A DNA stretch of 64,000 bases, taken from NCBI RefSeq assembly GCF_041381155.1, contig NC_091144.1:15385544-15449543 (forward strand), in the 5' to 3' direction. The notes beneath the pieces are model-generated. The model was given only the letters and a program-made list of their open reading frames with translations. It was not told the origin of the DNA and ran no database searches. A program made the position numbers and the translations under genes. Source of the stretch: Argopecten irradians (lineage: Eukaryota > Mollusca > Bivalvia > Pectinida > Pectinidae). The stretch's first letter is position 1. Each line of letters opens with the position of its first letter. This document shows, in pieces, positions 27,570 through 39,544 of the stretch.

Positions 27570-27990
27570 TTGGTTTGTTTGATTAAATTAACGTCCTATT
27601 AACAGCAATAGTCATATAAGGACTTCCTCCAATGTATGCAGTGTGTTGCGTATATGAAGTGCGGGTGTGTGTTTTGGGAGACTGTGATATATATTTGTGT
27701 TGTGTCTTCTTGTATAGTGGGAGTATTGCCCTTTTTATAGTGCTATATCACTGAAGCATGCCCATAATTCCGCCAAAACACACCCCATCCGGTCACATTA
27801 TACTGACAACGGGCAAATCAGTCGTCTCCCTATCTTTAAGTTGAGCCTTCCTCACAGGAGCGAGCGCTCAACCAAAGTCCAAAATTGAGGTGGTGTCGAG
27901 GCAGACGTTAGGAAGAAGAAAGTAAGGTAGGAAGACAAAAAAGATGAAATTCTAAATTTAGTTGCCTTTTACCCTTACGCCCTATCTGCA
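27570..27990 (-). mobile_element. Repeat R copy with long 5' part
   Basis: Tail at left (tttgattaaattaacgtcct), body (tagtgctatatcactgaagc), and on the right an extended part ending cttacgccctatctgcaggg. This extended part recurs at 22,100-22,240, 32,150-32,345 and 36,100-36,235. Confidence 0.75.
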
Positions 27991-29854
27991 GGGCCAGTTT
28001 AATGGATATTTTTTCGATAAAAATGGATTGTCTACTCAATATATGTAAATGAACAGTTCGTGTATCTACAGAGTTGTGTCCGAAATGGTCAAACGTCCAG
28101 TGACCATGTTCCATTTCTGAGAACGTATTCCTAATGATGGTGCAAAGTCTTTAACCCAATATCTGATAGATAGCTCGCGGCATGCACGTGATAATCTGGC
28201 GTCAGGGGGCGACTGTACCCTTCCTTACAGGAGATATACTTAATCATTGTTATAGTAATAAATGCCATGTGAGTAAACATTAAATCATAACTATCGTAAT
28301 TACACATACGATAAAACTGTAGTCACAATTAATGTATCCAAGGTTTCTCCGCACTCCCAACATACCAGGTAGATTCCGGTGCCGCATTTCTACCGAACAT
28401 CACATACAACACAAGATCATCCGCGAGAATTAAATGTGGAATTTGCAATACATTAATGAATTATCATGCTGGTAATAAATGTCTCTACTATTCGACGACC
28501 GATTACCATCGTATGCCCATCAATTAGCCTATTATCATTGTAAATGATCCAGTATCCTAGACAATAATTACACGCAATTACAGCGGCTGATTAGATGGAC
28601 ACACCTGAGAGAATGTACGGAAACTATTCATCATAACAATAGTCCCTTGTCCCGCGATAGAAATTCCAAGATGCAATAATACTGCAGCTGATGAATGCAA
28701 AAATAGAGATGTTTTACAATACAACGCAGATCGCAGAAGTTCTTGACGCGGTTTAAAGAGGAAAGACAACACGTCCTTCGGAACCTCTCACTCAATGAAT
28801 CCGGGTGACGTTTGCCCTTTATATACATTTAAGACAGGAAAATGAAAATTTCTATAAATAACATCGGATCGAAACACTCGTTTCGCATTACGAATATTTT
28901 GACACCAGAAGCCATTCCTGCAATTGAAGTAGGAACAGGAAGATTAACGGCCAGACTGGGATTCGAACTAGGAACCCTCCAAACATTAGTCTAGTGTTCT
29001 ACCTTATCAGAATGGCTGCCTTTCCAGTCAGCCGTCTTTATGTTCTATCTCTATCGCATTATCGTTTATTACATGATACTGGTGTGTGCATTTTAAGCTA
29101 ACCGGACATAAAAGGTGGGATAAACAAACATTTCTGCAATAATTAGATGTTGGCGCACGTGATCAAGAATAAAAAAACTGACCGTTACGAGTCTGCGAAA
29201 GGTGGTTAAATGGCTCACATTATGGATATCGAACAAACTGTTATAATGATTTGGGGAATCTGGTTGAGCTGACGTGCAAACTGACCGATTGTGTTCGGCC
29301 ATGACTCTCGCGAGACCCCATTCCTTAGTTGCTAATAACCGATTACAGGCGATGATAGGCTGTCCTAATGACCACACGTGCTTACCGTGAATGTCTGGAC
29401 GATCAGCCTTGATGTAACTCCGCGTGAACATTTCTGTCTAATTGATATCATCACCTATCGTAAAATTCTGTAGTTATATCTAGCTAAAATACATAGACGG
29501 CAGTATCTCCATTTGCACACGTTTTTAGTAATCTGAAAATTACCATAATTTGACTATATTATAATTGGAGTAGTTAAGGATGTTCTCCTCTGAGAAGTCA
29601 AAATATTCTTGTATTAAACGTTTTTTTCTCATATTGATTTTTGGAAATAGGAGTTCATACCATAAAAGAAAACGTAAGAAAAACATGTCCGTGTGCTCGT
29701 TTTTGAGCTATTGTCATTCAAAGATACCTAGTTGACAAAATATTTGATTTTGTGGGAATTTTGATGTTTTGACACCATACACGAGAGATAAAAGCCATAA
29801 TGTCCTAATGATGTGTTCTTCTTCCAACTGCCTCTTGATAGCACCTCACGTTTG
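27991..29854. other. No gene seen apart from a tRNA-like relic
   Basis: A 112-codon minus-strand frame (29,093-29,431) has no recognisable family and no supporting splice sites. The tRNA-like sequence at 28,949-29,032 is the only named content. Confidence 0.4.
28949..29032 (-). repeat. tRNA-like sequence (SINE head or tRNA relic)
   Basis: On the minus strand gactgg...ccagtc can form an outer stem; the B box tagttcgaatccc is good and an A-box-like ctgataaggtagaac precedes it. Loop sizes are irregular, so a SINE head is more likely than a functional tRNA. Confidence 0.4.
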
Positions 29855-30165
29855 TCTTTAGGTTGAGCAGTCTCCTAGCCCTGGCCGATACTAACCATAG
29901 TCTATCATAGTGGGAGTTTCTGCTCCTGCTTAGCGCTGATCATCAAAGGGATGGTGGGACGACTGGTTGGCCCGTTGTCAGTATAATGTGACTGAGTGCA
30001 AGAGTTTCACTATATAAGAAATCACAACACGAATATATCACAGTCTCCCAAAATATGCAACACTCACTCAATACACGCAACAAACCGCATACTTGGGAGG
30101 CCGTCTTTACATGACGCTGGCTGTGAAAAGGACGTTAATTTTAAAATCGGACAAACAAATCTAAC
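29855..30165 (+). mobile_element. Repeat R copy
   Basis: Shows ggagtttctgctcctgctta gcgctgatc, gacgactggttggcccgttg tcagtataatgtgac, cacagtctcccaaaatatgc and the tail ctggctgtgaaaaggacgtt in order. A central stretch, including the unit that became the minisatellite elsewhere, is shortened. Confidence 0.75.
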
Positions 30166-31309
30166 CCAAATCTACCAGCTTTGATGATTTAATGGCAGGA
30201 GATGATTCTTTACATGAAAAAGTTCTTTAGCTCAAGTGAATAACCTTATTAGCACTTCGTAATGGTATTATGGGGTGTATGCACAACGTTATGCAATTAT
30301 TTAAGAACTCATAATTCAGTTTCCGGAGACATTTCCTGATACCTTTAGAGTAGAATCGATAACATGGCCGCTTGTATTATCTTCCACGTGGGTAAGACGC
30401 CCTATGTTTAATGTTAACTGTATGAAATATATCAATGTGGTATGTTGTAGCTACTGTAATATTTATTTCAAGAACAAAAAAATAAGTAATGTTGTGTACA
30501 TTTCAAATGCATAACATTATATAACGACATTCTCTATGAATTTTGTGGGATTATGTTTAACTGTAAACCTTCTACTTCTACCGATTTCACTGTTTTATGG
30601 ATTTCTTTTGGGACCCTTGGGGTAAAATCGGGATACGTGATATGCATCCTGATATAGATTCCACTTTTTTAGAAATAAATCTCCGGATCAGATCCGTCTC
30701 GTTGATTATAAAGCACGTGAAGTACTGGTCACGAGGTGTGGTTACCACGAGAAAGGCCGTCGTAAAATTCGATGTCGCCTCCCCTGTGTACGGCGCTAGT
30801 AACACAAGTACAGAATGAAGCATGTGGTACGCTCTACTCCAAGATAAAATGATCATAAAATAGTTTTATGTGTTGCATTTAAACTGTTTTGAAAATTCCT
30901 TTTCCTTTTTATCTAACGAGAATGCCGTTTCTCATGCCGTGTCTCCTTTATCGCAGAAGCAATAGGGAACATGAAATATTGCAATGTTCCGCTACCTTCT
31001 CTAACAAGTATTTACAAAAACAAAATATTTATTATCATTTTGTCATATTCTTAATAACGACAAGAAATGTAATAGTAATATCGAAATCAAAACAATTTTA
31101 CAAAAACACAATCTGAAATGATAGAAGATGGGACTTAATACAATACAATATACAATACAAAGGTATAAAAACGGGGAACAAGGGCTACAATATCATGAAT
31201 ATATGTTGTCACCGAATCAAAGCATACGAAGGCTTGCATTTACCACATTACTTTTAACTGCTATTTTTATCGTTAACGCAACAGCTCTTAGATTCGGATG
31301 AGGACAGCT
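30166..31309. other. No gene seen
   Basis: Open frames of 73 and 89 codons on both strands at 30,587-30,856; no recognisable domain. The similar unassigned stretch 31,760-32,084 follows the tandem duplication. Confidence 0.35.
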
Positions 31310-31530
31310 ACCATTGACACAACGTCATGGTTCAGTGATATAGCACTATAAAAAGAGCAAGAGTTCGACTACACAAGAAGACTCAACACGAATATACCGC
31401 AGTCTCTCAAAACATGTACCGCCCACTTTATTCATACACGCAAAACACCGCATACATTGGAGGCCGTCCTTAAATGACCCTGGCTGTTAATAGGACATTA
31501 ATTAACTCAATCTAATCAAACAAATAAACA
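31310..31530 (+). mobile_element. Repeat R 3' half
   Basis: Runs from gttcagtgatatagcactat through accgcagtctctcaaaacat to ccctggctgttaataggaca ttaatt and an aaataaacaaac tail. Its end is caught in a 149-bp tandem duplication. Confidence 0.75.
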
Positions 31531-31759
31531 AACGGACACGCTGTCAAGAAGACAGGAACGAGCAACAACGAAATAAGGATGGGTATCATGGAGACAGGAC
31601 AGCTGCCAAGGGCCGTCCTTAAATGACCCTGGCTGTTAATAGGACATTAATTAACTCAATCTAATCAAACAAATAAACAAACGGACACGCTGTCAAGAAG
31701 ACAGGAACGAGCAACAACGAAATAAGGATGGGTATCATGGAGACAGGACAGTTGCCAAG
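31462..31759. repeat. 149-bp tandem duplication
   Basis: 31462-31610 and 31611-31759 are almost identical (one c/t difference seen, agctgcc versus agttgcc). Each contains the tail of repeat R plus about 85 bp of following sequence. Near-identity means the duplication is young. Confidence 0.93.
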
Positions 31760-32084
31760 GGTACAAGTGCTACGGTATCAAAATTGACATATTCTAAACG
31801 GGCAATAAGGGTCTTTTTATCAAAGATCCAATGTAGTTGTAAAGGACATATAGACGGGTGTAAATAATATGACGGACGTCAAGATGGCAGTGGTGTGTGT
31901 CTAGAAGGCAAGTGCAAATGTAGGTGTCAAGGAGACAAGGAGAGGTCCCAAGTAAATGAAGAAAGTTGTCAAGGACGATGACCAGTATCACACAGAAGAT
32001 GTGGTAGATGTAAATAAAGCATTGGAGGAGAACGATTGCTTGGTTGACTGAACAGCTCATCCTAGCCTATTGTATAGTCGCATA

Positions 32085-32345
32085 TTCCATTCTCTTTATG
32101 CTGGGCGCCAAGCAGAACCAGACACACTCACATTATAGAATATGATTATCAGGAAAACATAACTAGGCTCATTCCTCACAGGGTCAAACTCCCAATTCAA
32201 TACCAAAAATGAGGCGATCAAGGGAGACATTAGGACGAGAAATTAGTCATGAAGAGAATATATAGGATTCTAAATTCAGTCGCCTTCTACAATCATACAA
32301 TGAGGCAATAGGTAGAATTCTGTCGACCTACCTGCAGAGCCTGAG
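32085..32345 (-). mobile_element. Repeat R 5' fragment
   Basis: Reads tatgctgggcgccaagcaga, cctcacagggtcaaactccc, gacattaggacgagaaatta and cgacctacctgcagagcc, matching the long distal part of the copy at 27,570. No tail module. Confidence 0.6.
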
Positions 32346-33600
32346 CAGGAAGAGTGTTATAGTAATATGAAACGGTACCGATAAAGGAGTGGGGGTTGTA
32401 AAATCAATCATGGCCAAGGCAAAAGAAAATGACAAAGATAGTGTTGTCATGGTGATTTTAAAGTTGCAAAGGAAGCAGAAGATTAGGTCATTCTCCAATA
32501 CATGATAATAAAGTAAAACGTCTTCGCGCTGTCATATATCAAAGCAATGCTCTAGGATTGCGGAATGCAGTAGCGCTGTGCTGGTGGTATGCTAAGGTTG
32601 TAGAACGGCCTCCAAAAACACGTTTTTGAAGAGTCCCGTTCATAACTCCGAACACTAATAATTTGTTGATTGGCGGAACTGAAACGGTTTGATGACAGAC
32701 ATTTACTGAAAAAACATCCGCAGTCACCGATTTGCAAGAACAAATGCTGATAACATTTTAACGACATAATTATCGGGTGCGTCTAGTTCTGAAGACATAT
32801 TGTTTGAGAGATATTATAGGTACAACTTACAGTGACCAATCGGGTTAACATACATTTTATCAACATGTAGACGATGTCAGAATGTCCAAATCATCACTCT
32901 GTCCACAGCTGGGCTCTATTAACAACTGGCCATAGCCGATAAGGCTCGTGCAAACGGCGCGTGCATCTATGACCTTTTGTTCTGACAGGAACATGAAACG
33001 GACATACTGAAATATAAGTAAAGAGGTCATACGTTGGGTTCATGCCCCAGGGTAACAGCGTGGTTGATAATTCTATAATACTACATAGTATAATAAAATC
33101 TTCCAGCTTTTCTAAACACTCTCAGAAAGAACATCCAGAGTTTATAGTTATGGATACACACTGTGTTCCCCAGGTGGTAAACACAACTGACCGATATCCC
33201 AGATAGGTAGACACACGAAGATAGCAAAACTGAATTAACGTCAGGCCAAGTTTCCTTTGAATCTAAGATGAAAAATCATCAATACTTTCTATGGGTTTGT
33301 GTTCCCTTTCCTCGGTATATTCGGAACAAATAATGAGAGTTGGATTTAAACTTAAGGTGAATACATTCCTTCCCCTCGGACTATTGTGAACAAATGGTAC
33401 ATGTGGTATAATAATAGTTAGGAAATCCTTATTTACCTGTTTCCGATTTGATACACTAGGTAAATGTAGAGTTACTTCAATCTATTTATTTATTTATCTG
33501 TATGTGTGTGGTATTCTGGCGTCGATTGGTAGGATGAAGTGGTCATTCTTCGAATACAACATCACTTTATTTGGAAACGCTAAACAAGTTCCAGTTGTTT
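32346..33600. other. No gene seen
   Basis: Two overlapping minus-strand frames at 32,539-32,767 in different phases; no motif recognised. 33,729-33,987 holds a short (ga)n tract only. Confidence 0.35.
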
Positions 33601-33728
33601 GTTTACGTAAACAATCTAACAATGGTGTTAATTTCTTTAGTTCATGCCTTGACAATGCCATTTCTGTTTACGTAAACAACCTAACAATGGTGTTATTTTC
33701 TTTTGTTCGTGCCGTGACAATGTCATAT
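33601..33728. repeat. 64-bp tandem duplication with a GTTTACGTAAAC palindrome
   Basis: Units at 33601-33664 and 33665-33728 start with the 12-bp palindrome gtttacgtaaac and share aacaatggtgttaatttctt, differing at about nine sites. Confidence 0.88.
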
Positions 33729-33987
33729 CTGTTTATGAGATGGTTCAATCTAGTTACATTATACATATAATCATTCAACAACGACCACTTATAGAGTCGT
33801 TTTATTGAGTAAGAGAGAGAGAGAAGGGGCCATTGAAGTTTGTGTTTGCAAGTCATGATCATGTTATCTGGTATATATCATCATATTTAGCGCCATATAC
33901 ATATAACATCAAGACGCTCATAGAAAATAGTTGGGCACATTTGGTGTTTTATACCTTGTCTCCATCGCTTTGGATTGGTGTACTAGG

Positions 33988-34797
33988 TTTAACGTCCTAT
34001 TAACAGCCAGGGTCATTTAAGGACGGCCTCCCGTGTATGTGATGTGTTGTGTGTGTGTATTGTGTTTGTTTGATTAATTAACGTCCTATTAACAGCTATG
34101 GTCATGTATGGACGGCCTCCCATGTATGCGGTGTGTTGCGTGTATGTTGTGCGTGTTTTGGGAGACTGCGGTATATTCATGTTGTGTCTTCTTGTATAGT
34201 GGAACTGTTGCCCTTTTTATAGTGCTATATCACTGAAGCATGCCGCCGAAGACACCAAGCAACATACCCCACCCGGTCACATTATACTGACAACGGGCGA
34301 ACCAGTCGTCCCACTCCCTGTATGCTGTGCGCTAAGCAGGAGAAGAAACTACCACTTTTATAGACTTTGGTGTGTCTCGGCCAGGGGACAGAATGTGTAA
34401 CGTCCTATTAACAGCCAGGGTCATTTAAGGACGGCCTCCCGTGTATGTGATGTGTTGTGTGTGTAACGTCCCATTAACAGCCAGGGTCTTTTAAGGACGG
34501 CCTCCCGTGTATGTGATGTGTTGTGTGTGTAACGTCCTATTAACAGCCAGGGTCATTTAAGGACGGCCTCCCCTGTATGTGATGTGTTGTGTGTGTAACG
34601 TCCTATTAGTAACAGCCAGGGTCATTTAAGGACGGCCTCCCCTGTATGTGATGTGTTGTGTGTGTAACGTCCTATTAGTAACAGCCAGGGTCATTTAAGG
34701 ATGGCCTCCCGTGTATGTGATGTGTTGTGTGTTTAACGTCCTTTTAACACCCATGGTCATTTAAGGACGACCTCCCATGTGTGTAATGTGTTTGAAT
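33988..34797 (-). repeat. Tandem array of repeat R tail modules
   Basis: Units of 66-69 bp (aacgtcctattaacagccag ggtcatttaaggacgg...) start at 33,991, 34,399, 34,465, 34,531, 34,597, 34,666 and 34,735. The first is separated from the other six by the full R copy at 34,063-34,395, whose own tail is the same module. Two later units carry an extra agt. Confidence 0.93.
34063..34395 (-). mobile_element. Repeat R, best-preserved copy
   Basis: Starts at the tail (tttgtttgattaattaacgt) and runs without obvious gaps through gggagactgcggtatattca, tagtgctatatcactgaagc, ccccacccggtcacattata and ctgtgcgctaagcaggagaa to gtgtctcggccaggggac. It sits within an array of its own tail modules. Confidence 0.85.
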
Positions 34798-35875
34798 GTC
34801 TGTATATTTTAAAAGGCTGCGGTATAACTCGAGGCAAAGAAAACGATTAGAAAACAGTTTATTTGAAATGTCGATAAGGACAGGATTTTTTGGCAAAATA
34901 TAGGACCGATCAAGAACTAATGACAATCGTAAAATGTTAGACGTCACAGGGTTTTTTTTCTGTATATATGTATCCCCATGCCCGCTGAGGCACTAGTTAG
35001 AGTGTGGTATCAGATGAACCCCCTTGTCAGACAGAGTCCGTAAACTAGGACCTACCTGATTACCACAGTCGGTAGGTGGCGTGTATTTACCGACGGGTCA
35101 TAAAAACGTTTTACTTAGCCTAGTATCATATTAAACGTACAATCGTGTAAACCAGGAAGCAATTGCAATAATAATGACATATAATTTGATGTGGAATGTT
35201 CGCTCAAACGGTTCGTCGAATTAAAAGCATAAAATCCCAGCGTCCACAGCCTGGTTAAGGTATCAAAATAATAATTTCTCTGTGATAATGAAATAGATCC
35301 GATGATAAAATGTATCACATGTCTGGTGTAAATGACAGTACAAAATTATTTCCTTGGTTGCCTTAAAATCGAATAATAAATGTATAATATTTTACTAAAC
35401 CAGATCATATGTATCTACATGAACAGAATAAGAACAAGCTCGAAAATACACCGAAGTTTCCGTCTTTCAAATTTATATCGACGAACAAAAATAAATGAAA
35501 TCAGCCAGAAAATCCACCGTCTGGTGTCCAAATTACCATAATATAAATAGAAAGTAAAAATAAACGATTTCCTTTCATACTTAAGGGTGTAATAGTGGCT
35601 GGTCTAGGGCAATACACTCATGCCGCCTGAGGCTGTATTGCCAAGCTACCCATGCAAGAAAGCATCGTGACGTCACGGCGTCAACAAAAATTCTATTTCC
35701 TCGGTAAAATTTTAACATTTTTTCACAAACTTGACTGGTTTTACTATAGAGGATGCAAACAACGGATTTTTTGTTGACATTATGTATGAAAAAATGACTT
35801 TCAGCCATGGATTTCTTCGATTTTATTTCAAAGTTGTAAAATTGCAATAAAACGTCGAGGTATGAAAGAAAAATA
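34798..35875. other. No gene seen
   Basis: At the right end ttcctttcatac (35,570) and its inverse gtatgaaagaaa (35,861) bracket a 300-bp segment next to the hairpin element and may be part of a larger palindromic unit. Confidence 0.35.
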
Positions 35876-36041
35876 CTCTTTCATAAGTGGATATGAAGGA
35901 TAGGGACATTCTACCCGAGGGTCACAAAATATAGTAAAACCTTAAGCCTCTACATTTTGTGACCCTCGGGCAGAAGGTTTTACTACATTTTGTGACCCTC
36001 GGGTAGAATATCCCTATCCTTCATATCCACTTATGAAAGAG
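35876..36041. repeat. 166-bp hairpin element
   Basis: Arms of about 55 bp (ctctttcataagtggatatg ... acccgagggtcacaaaat and the inverse attttgtgaccctcgggtag ... ccacttatgaaagag) with one or two mismatches. The short spacer repeats attttgtgaccctcgggcag a third time. A folded transcript or a palindromic MITE would look like this. Confidence 0.9.
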
Positions 36042-36094
36042 TCTTATATTATTGTTGGTTAACACATTCAAAGACATGCTGTGCCTCGGCCATG

Positions 36095-36235
36095 GACAGG
36101 ACAAAGAACTAGCAACTCTAGGTCAAAAAGCGAAGAGCTGTCAAGAGCGACGTTATTAGAAAGAGCAATAATATCTCAAATTTAGTCGCCTTTTACGATC
36201 ATGCAATGAGGGCAGCAACAATCTGATTTGAGGAC
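36095..36235 (-). mobile_element. Repeat R 5' fragment
   Basis: Contains gtgcctcggccatggacagg, a run resembling the distal R sequence, and aatttagtcgccttttacga. No tail. Confidence 0.5.
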
Positions 36236-36299
36236 ATTCCATTACGGGTCACGTTAAATATTATGACCTTTATAGTTCACTTCAGTCCGAATGTATTTT

Positions 36300-36800
36300 T
36301 AGGTCACCTGACCCGAAGGGTCAGGATGACCTATGCACGTCATGTTTCGTCCGTCGTCATCCGTCGTGCACCGTCCGCCGTGCGTTAACTTTTCACATTT
36401 TGAAATTCTTTTCAAGTTTTACTGGTGCGATTTAGTTGAAACTTACATGAAATGATCCTGACATGGTCCCGACAAAGTGTTGTTATTTTTGGAGTCGATC
36501 CGAAATCCAAGATGGCCTTCACAGCCATTTTGAAAACCTATTTTGAACTTCTTCTCAAGTTCTACCGGTGCGATTTGGCTGAAACTTGCATGAAATGATC
36601 CTAACATGGTCCCGACAAAGTGTTATTTTTCGGGTCGATCCGAAATCCAAGATGGCCGCCATATTGAACACAAATTTTGAACTTCTTCTCAAGTCCTACC
36701 GGTACTATTTGGCTGAAACTTCCGTGGAATGATCCTGACACGGTCCCGACAAAGTGTTGTTACATCTCTCGTTGATCCCAAATCGAAGATGGCTACCATG
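36300..36800 (-). mobile_element. 'aagaggccc'-type repeat with three inner modules
   Basis: On the plus strand it starts aggtcacctgacccgaaggg tcaggatgacc and has about three tandem modules near 125 bp, each with gaactt-ttctcaag, tggctgaaactt, atgatcctgacatggtcccg acaaagtg and aatccaagatggcc. Each module's cca-agatggc core resembles a YY1-type site by chance or design. Confidence 0.75.
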
Positions 36801-36809
36801 ACACCAAAG

Positions 36810-37132
36810 TCTATAAAAGTGGTAGTTTCTGCTCCTGCTTAGCGCTCAGCACACAGGGAGTGGGACGACTGGTTCGCCCGTTGTCAGTATAATGTGACCG
36901 GGTGGAGTGTGTTGCTTGGTGTCTTCGGCGGCATGCTTCAGTGATATAGCACGATAAAAAGGGCAACAGTTCCACTATACAAGAAGACACAACATAAATA
37001 TACCGCAGTCTCCCAAAACACGCACCTCGCACAACATACACGCAACACACCGCATGCATGGGAGGCCGTCCTTACATGACCATAGCTGTTAATAGGACGT
37101 TAATTAATCAAACAAACAAACAAACAAACACT
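36810..37132 (+). mobile_element. Repeat R, full-length copy
   Basis: Runs from aagtctataaaagtggtagt to gacgttaattaatc followed by five caaa repeats. It is the best reference for the minisatellite comparison: ttgtcagtataatgtgaccg ggtggagtgtgttgcttggt gtctt corresponds to one 41-bp unit. It abuts an 'aagaggccc' repeat on its left. Confidence 0.85.
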
Positions 37133-38469
37133 ACATCTGATTAATTTCCTATATGATTATTGCTAAGTTAGTCAGATTTCAAATTAACGTTAAGGCCATT
37201 GTGCCTCTTGTCTCCGTCTTACCATAAACTAAAAAAAGACATTTCGATATTTCGTCACAACATGCATATACGCTACAATTTGTTGTGTTTGTATGGGATA
37301 AATGGACGAAAATGGTCCAAACAGCTCCATGTTTGAATTATTTCGTCCCGTCATGAAATTTGGAAGTAGTAATTTGATCGGTCAAATTCGAAAGGTCACC
37401 AGAACCTAGTTCCCCTCGTCTAAACTAACATTTTATGGAGAGATGTATCGGTACGAAATATGAGATTTGCTCCCCGGTAGTAAGTGTCTGTTTGACGACA
37501 TTTTCCAAATATCTTAACATTTAAAAGCTCCGCCTAAATTCTTAATTTTTTGTGCAATTTAAAACCATTAATTTTGGAATAAGATGATATATTTGATTTT
37601 CTTTCTATCACGATGTTGACTTGCTTCTCAAACAAAATTATATGTACCAGAGAATCGTGTTTTGGTTACAAACCCATTGTACGTCACGGGTTTCTGTGAT
37701 GGTGCTTATGTTAACGTGTTAAACAGAATGGATCGTAAACAAACCCCAGCCTAGACCAGTCAGACTGTGCACAAACACCTGTGACGCCACCGTTATCTGA
37801 TGTCGATAACCTTTATCCCACACACGCGCATGTACGTGCAAACGTACGTGAGTTACGTCACCCCGATTACAATATCTGAGAACAAGCATTGTTCGTGCAC
37901 AGGTCACGTGCTGCACGCTATTGTTATCTCCGATAAGAAGTGTTTAATGGAACAGTTCCGTGACATAACTTTGGGGCTGATATCATAATTCTACCTGTAA
38001 ACGGGTTCCGGTCGGTACAGCTACAGAAGCTACCTCCTCTGTCGAGGGTTTCCACCATTCGTGTATAGTTTCCACGCCTTAAAGAGAGCTTCCGATGCTA
38101 ATCGATCAACGACAAGTATTATAAAATCGAAAAATATCCTATTACTTGTTTTTCATATTCTTTGCATCCATCATTTGCTTTTCTCCCAAATTGCATTTGC
38201 TCAGTTCGGCGGAGGCCCAATAAACAACAGTCTCAAATTTCAGATTTCTTTTTAGTATTACAAAAAAAATAGTTCAACTTGAATTAACGTCGGCAATGAA
38301 TACAAATAAAAAACGAAATACGAAACTAACTCCCGACTGTGCGAATTCAAGAAAGCTTCCTAGTGATGAATTTAATCTATTTTTTATAGAGAATTCCATA
38401 CAAAAAACATCCCACGCAAACAAATATTTATATAATTGTGATCTATTTCAGATTTTAGTTTAAATATGC
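37133..38469. other. No gene seen
   Basis: A short overlapping pair of frames at 37,719-37,988 rests on cacgtg/acgtac-rich sequence; no domain. 38,799-40,960, upstream of the dispanin-like CDS, contains AT tracts and no recognised promoter, though a non-coding 5' exon could lie there. Confidence 0.35.
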
Positions 38470-38798
38470 TTAAAGATGCTCCATCGCTGACAAATGTGAA
38501 AAAACAGGAGCAGACAAATTATTTTTTTCAAATACAAAAGTTACTTAATTTACACCATAACCACCATTGAAAGGTTTGAGCTTCTAATTTTACTTAAAAA
38601 TGATGAAATGCATCCCCGGAAAAAATCCGTAGCACTATGGAATGAAGTACAGATTGCACATACACAAAAAGCAAAAAAACAAAAGAAATTATTTCATATT
38701 ATTTTTCGTGTTAATTAGACATATTACATGATTTAACACCAATTATTGTTCCATTTGTGAGCTTCGTTTATGCTCTGTCGGCGATGGAGCATCTTTAA
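38470..38798. mobile_element. TTAA-flanked MITE, family M1, copy 4
   Basis: 329 bp with ends ttaaagatgctccatcgctg and cggcgatggagcatctttaa; interior in opposite orientation to copies 2 and 3 (accaccattgaaaggtttga, ttaacaccaattattg). Confidence 0.9.
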
Positions 38799-39526
38799 AG
38801 TTTTATTATTTCCATAGTTCATGAGATTCTTTCCAGGACTTGAAAAGTATTGTAATTTACTTTGACAATAAAATTTAGTATATATATAAAAAGGGAACCA
38901 AATCTTCATGTGACATGTTTTAGCTAAATATGGTAATTAAAATATGAATAAGCTATTGTTTTTGTTTCTGTTATTTTTTAACCTTTTCAAGGATTCTTAG
39001 ATCGCAATTTATTGGAGATATAAATGCATATATAGCGCACGTTATTATTGCATTGCCTAATGCGCCTTCTCGGTTCATTACGGTTGTAGGGGAGAAAACC
39101 CTTATTAAGCGTCGGAGTTTGAGGAGAGCATGCAGTAAAGTTTTGGACCGTTCCACATATCAAAACAAAGTTTTTAATGGAAGTGATGTGATAATAATTC
39201 TATCATATTAGTACGAGAAACGATGTTACATATAATTTACATACATATAGGTCTGCTACATCATTCGAAATTATGAAATTTCAAACGGAAAAAATATATG
39301 TGCCGTAACTGGGCGAAAATTTTGGGATGTTATTTTTTCTTCATTAATCTATTGAAAACTATAAGGTTTGATAAATAAAGCCGTGAAAATCATTTAAATG
39401 GCTTCAGATGCCTTATAAACGTTATAGTTACAACACAGAAATTAGATATCGGCTAATTCTAGATTAAAGTGAAAGTGCACAGCATCCGTGAATAAATCAG
39501 AAACAAATGATTTATTTTCATAAAAA

Positions 39527-39544
39527 AAAATATATATATATATA
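39527..39544. repeat. Short AT microsatellite
   Basis: A run of A then (at)8. Similar short tracts are (at)n at 2350-2370, gaa-rich at 3296-3325 and a poly(A) tract at 20,696-20,717. Confidence 0.85.
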
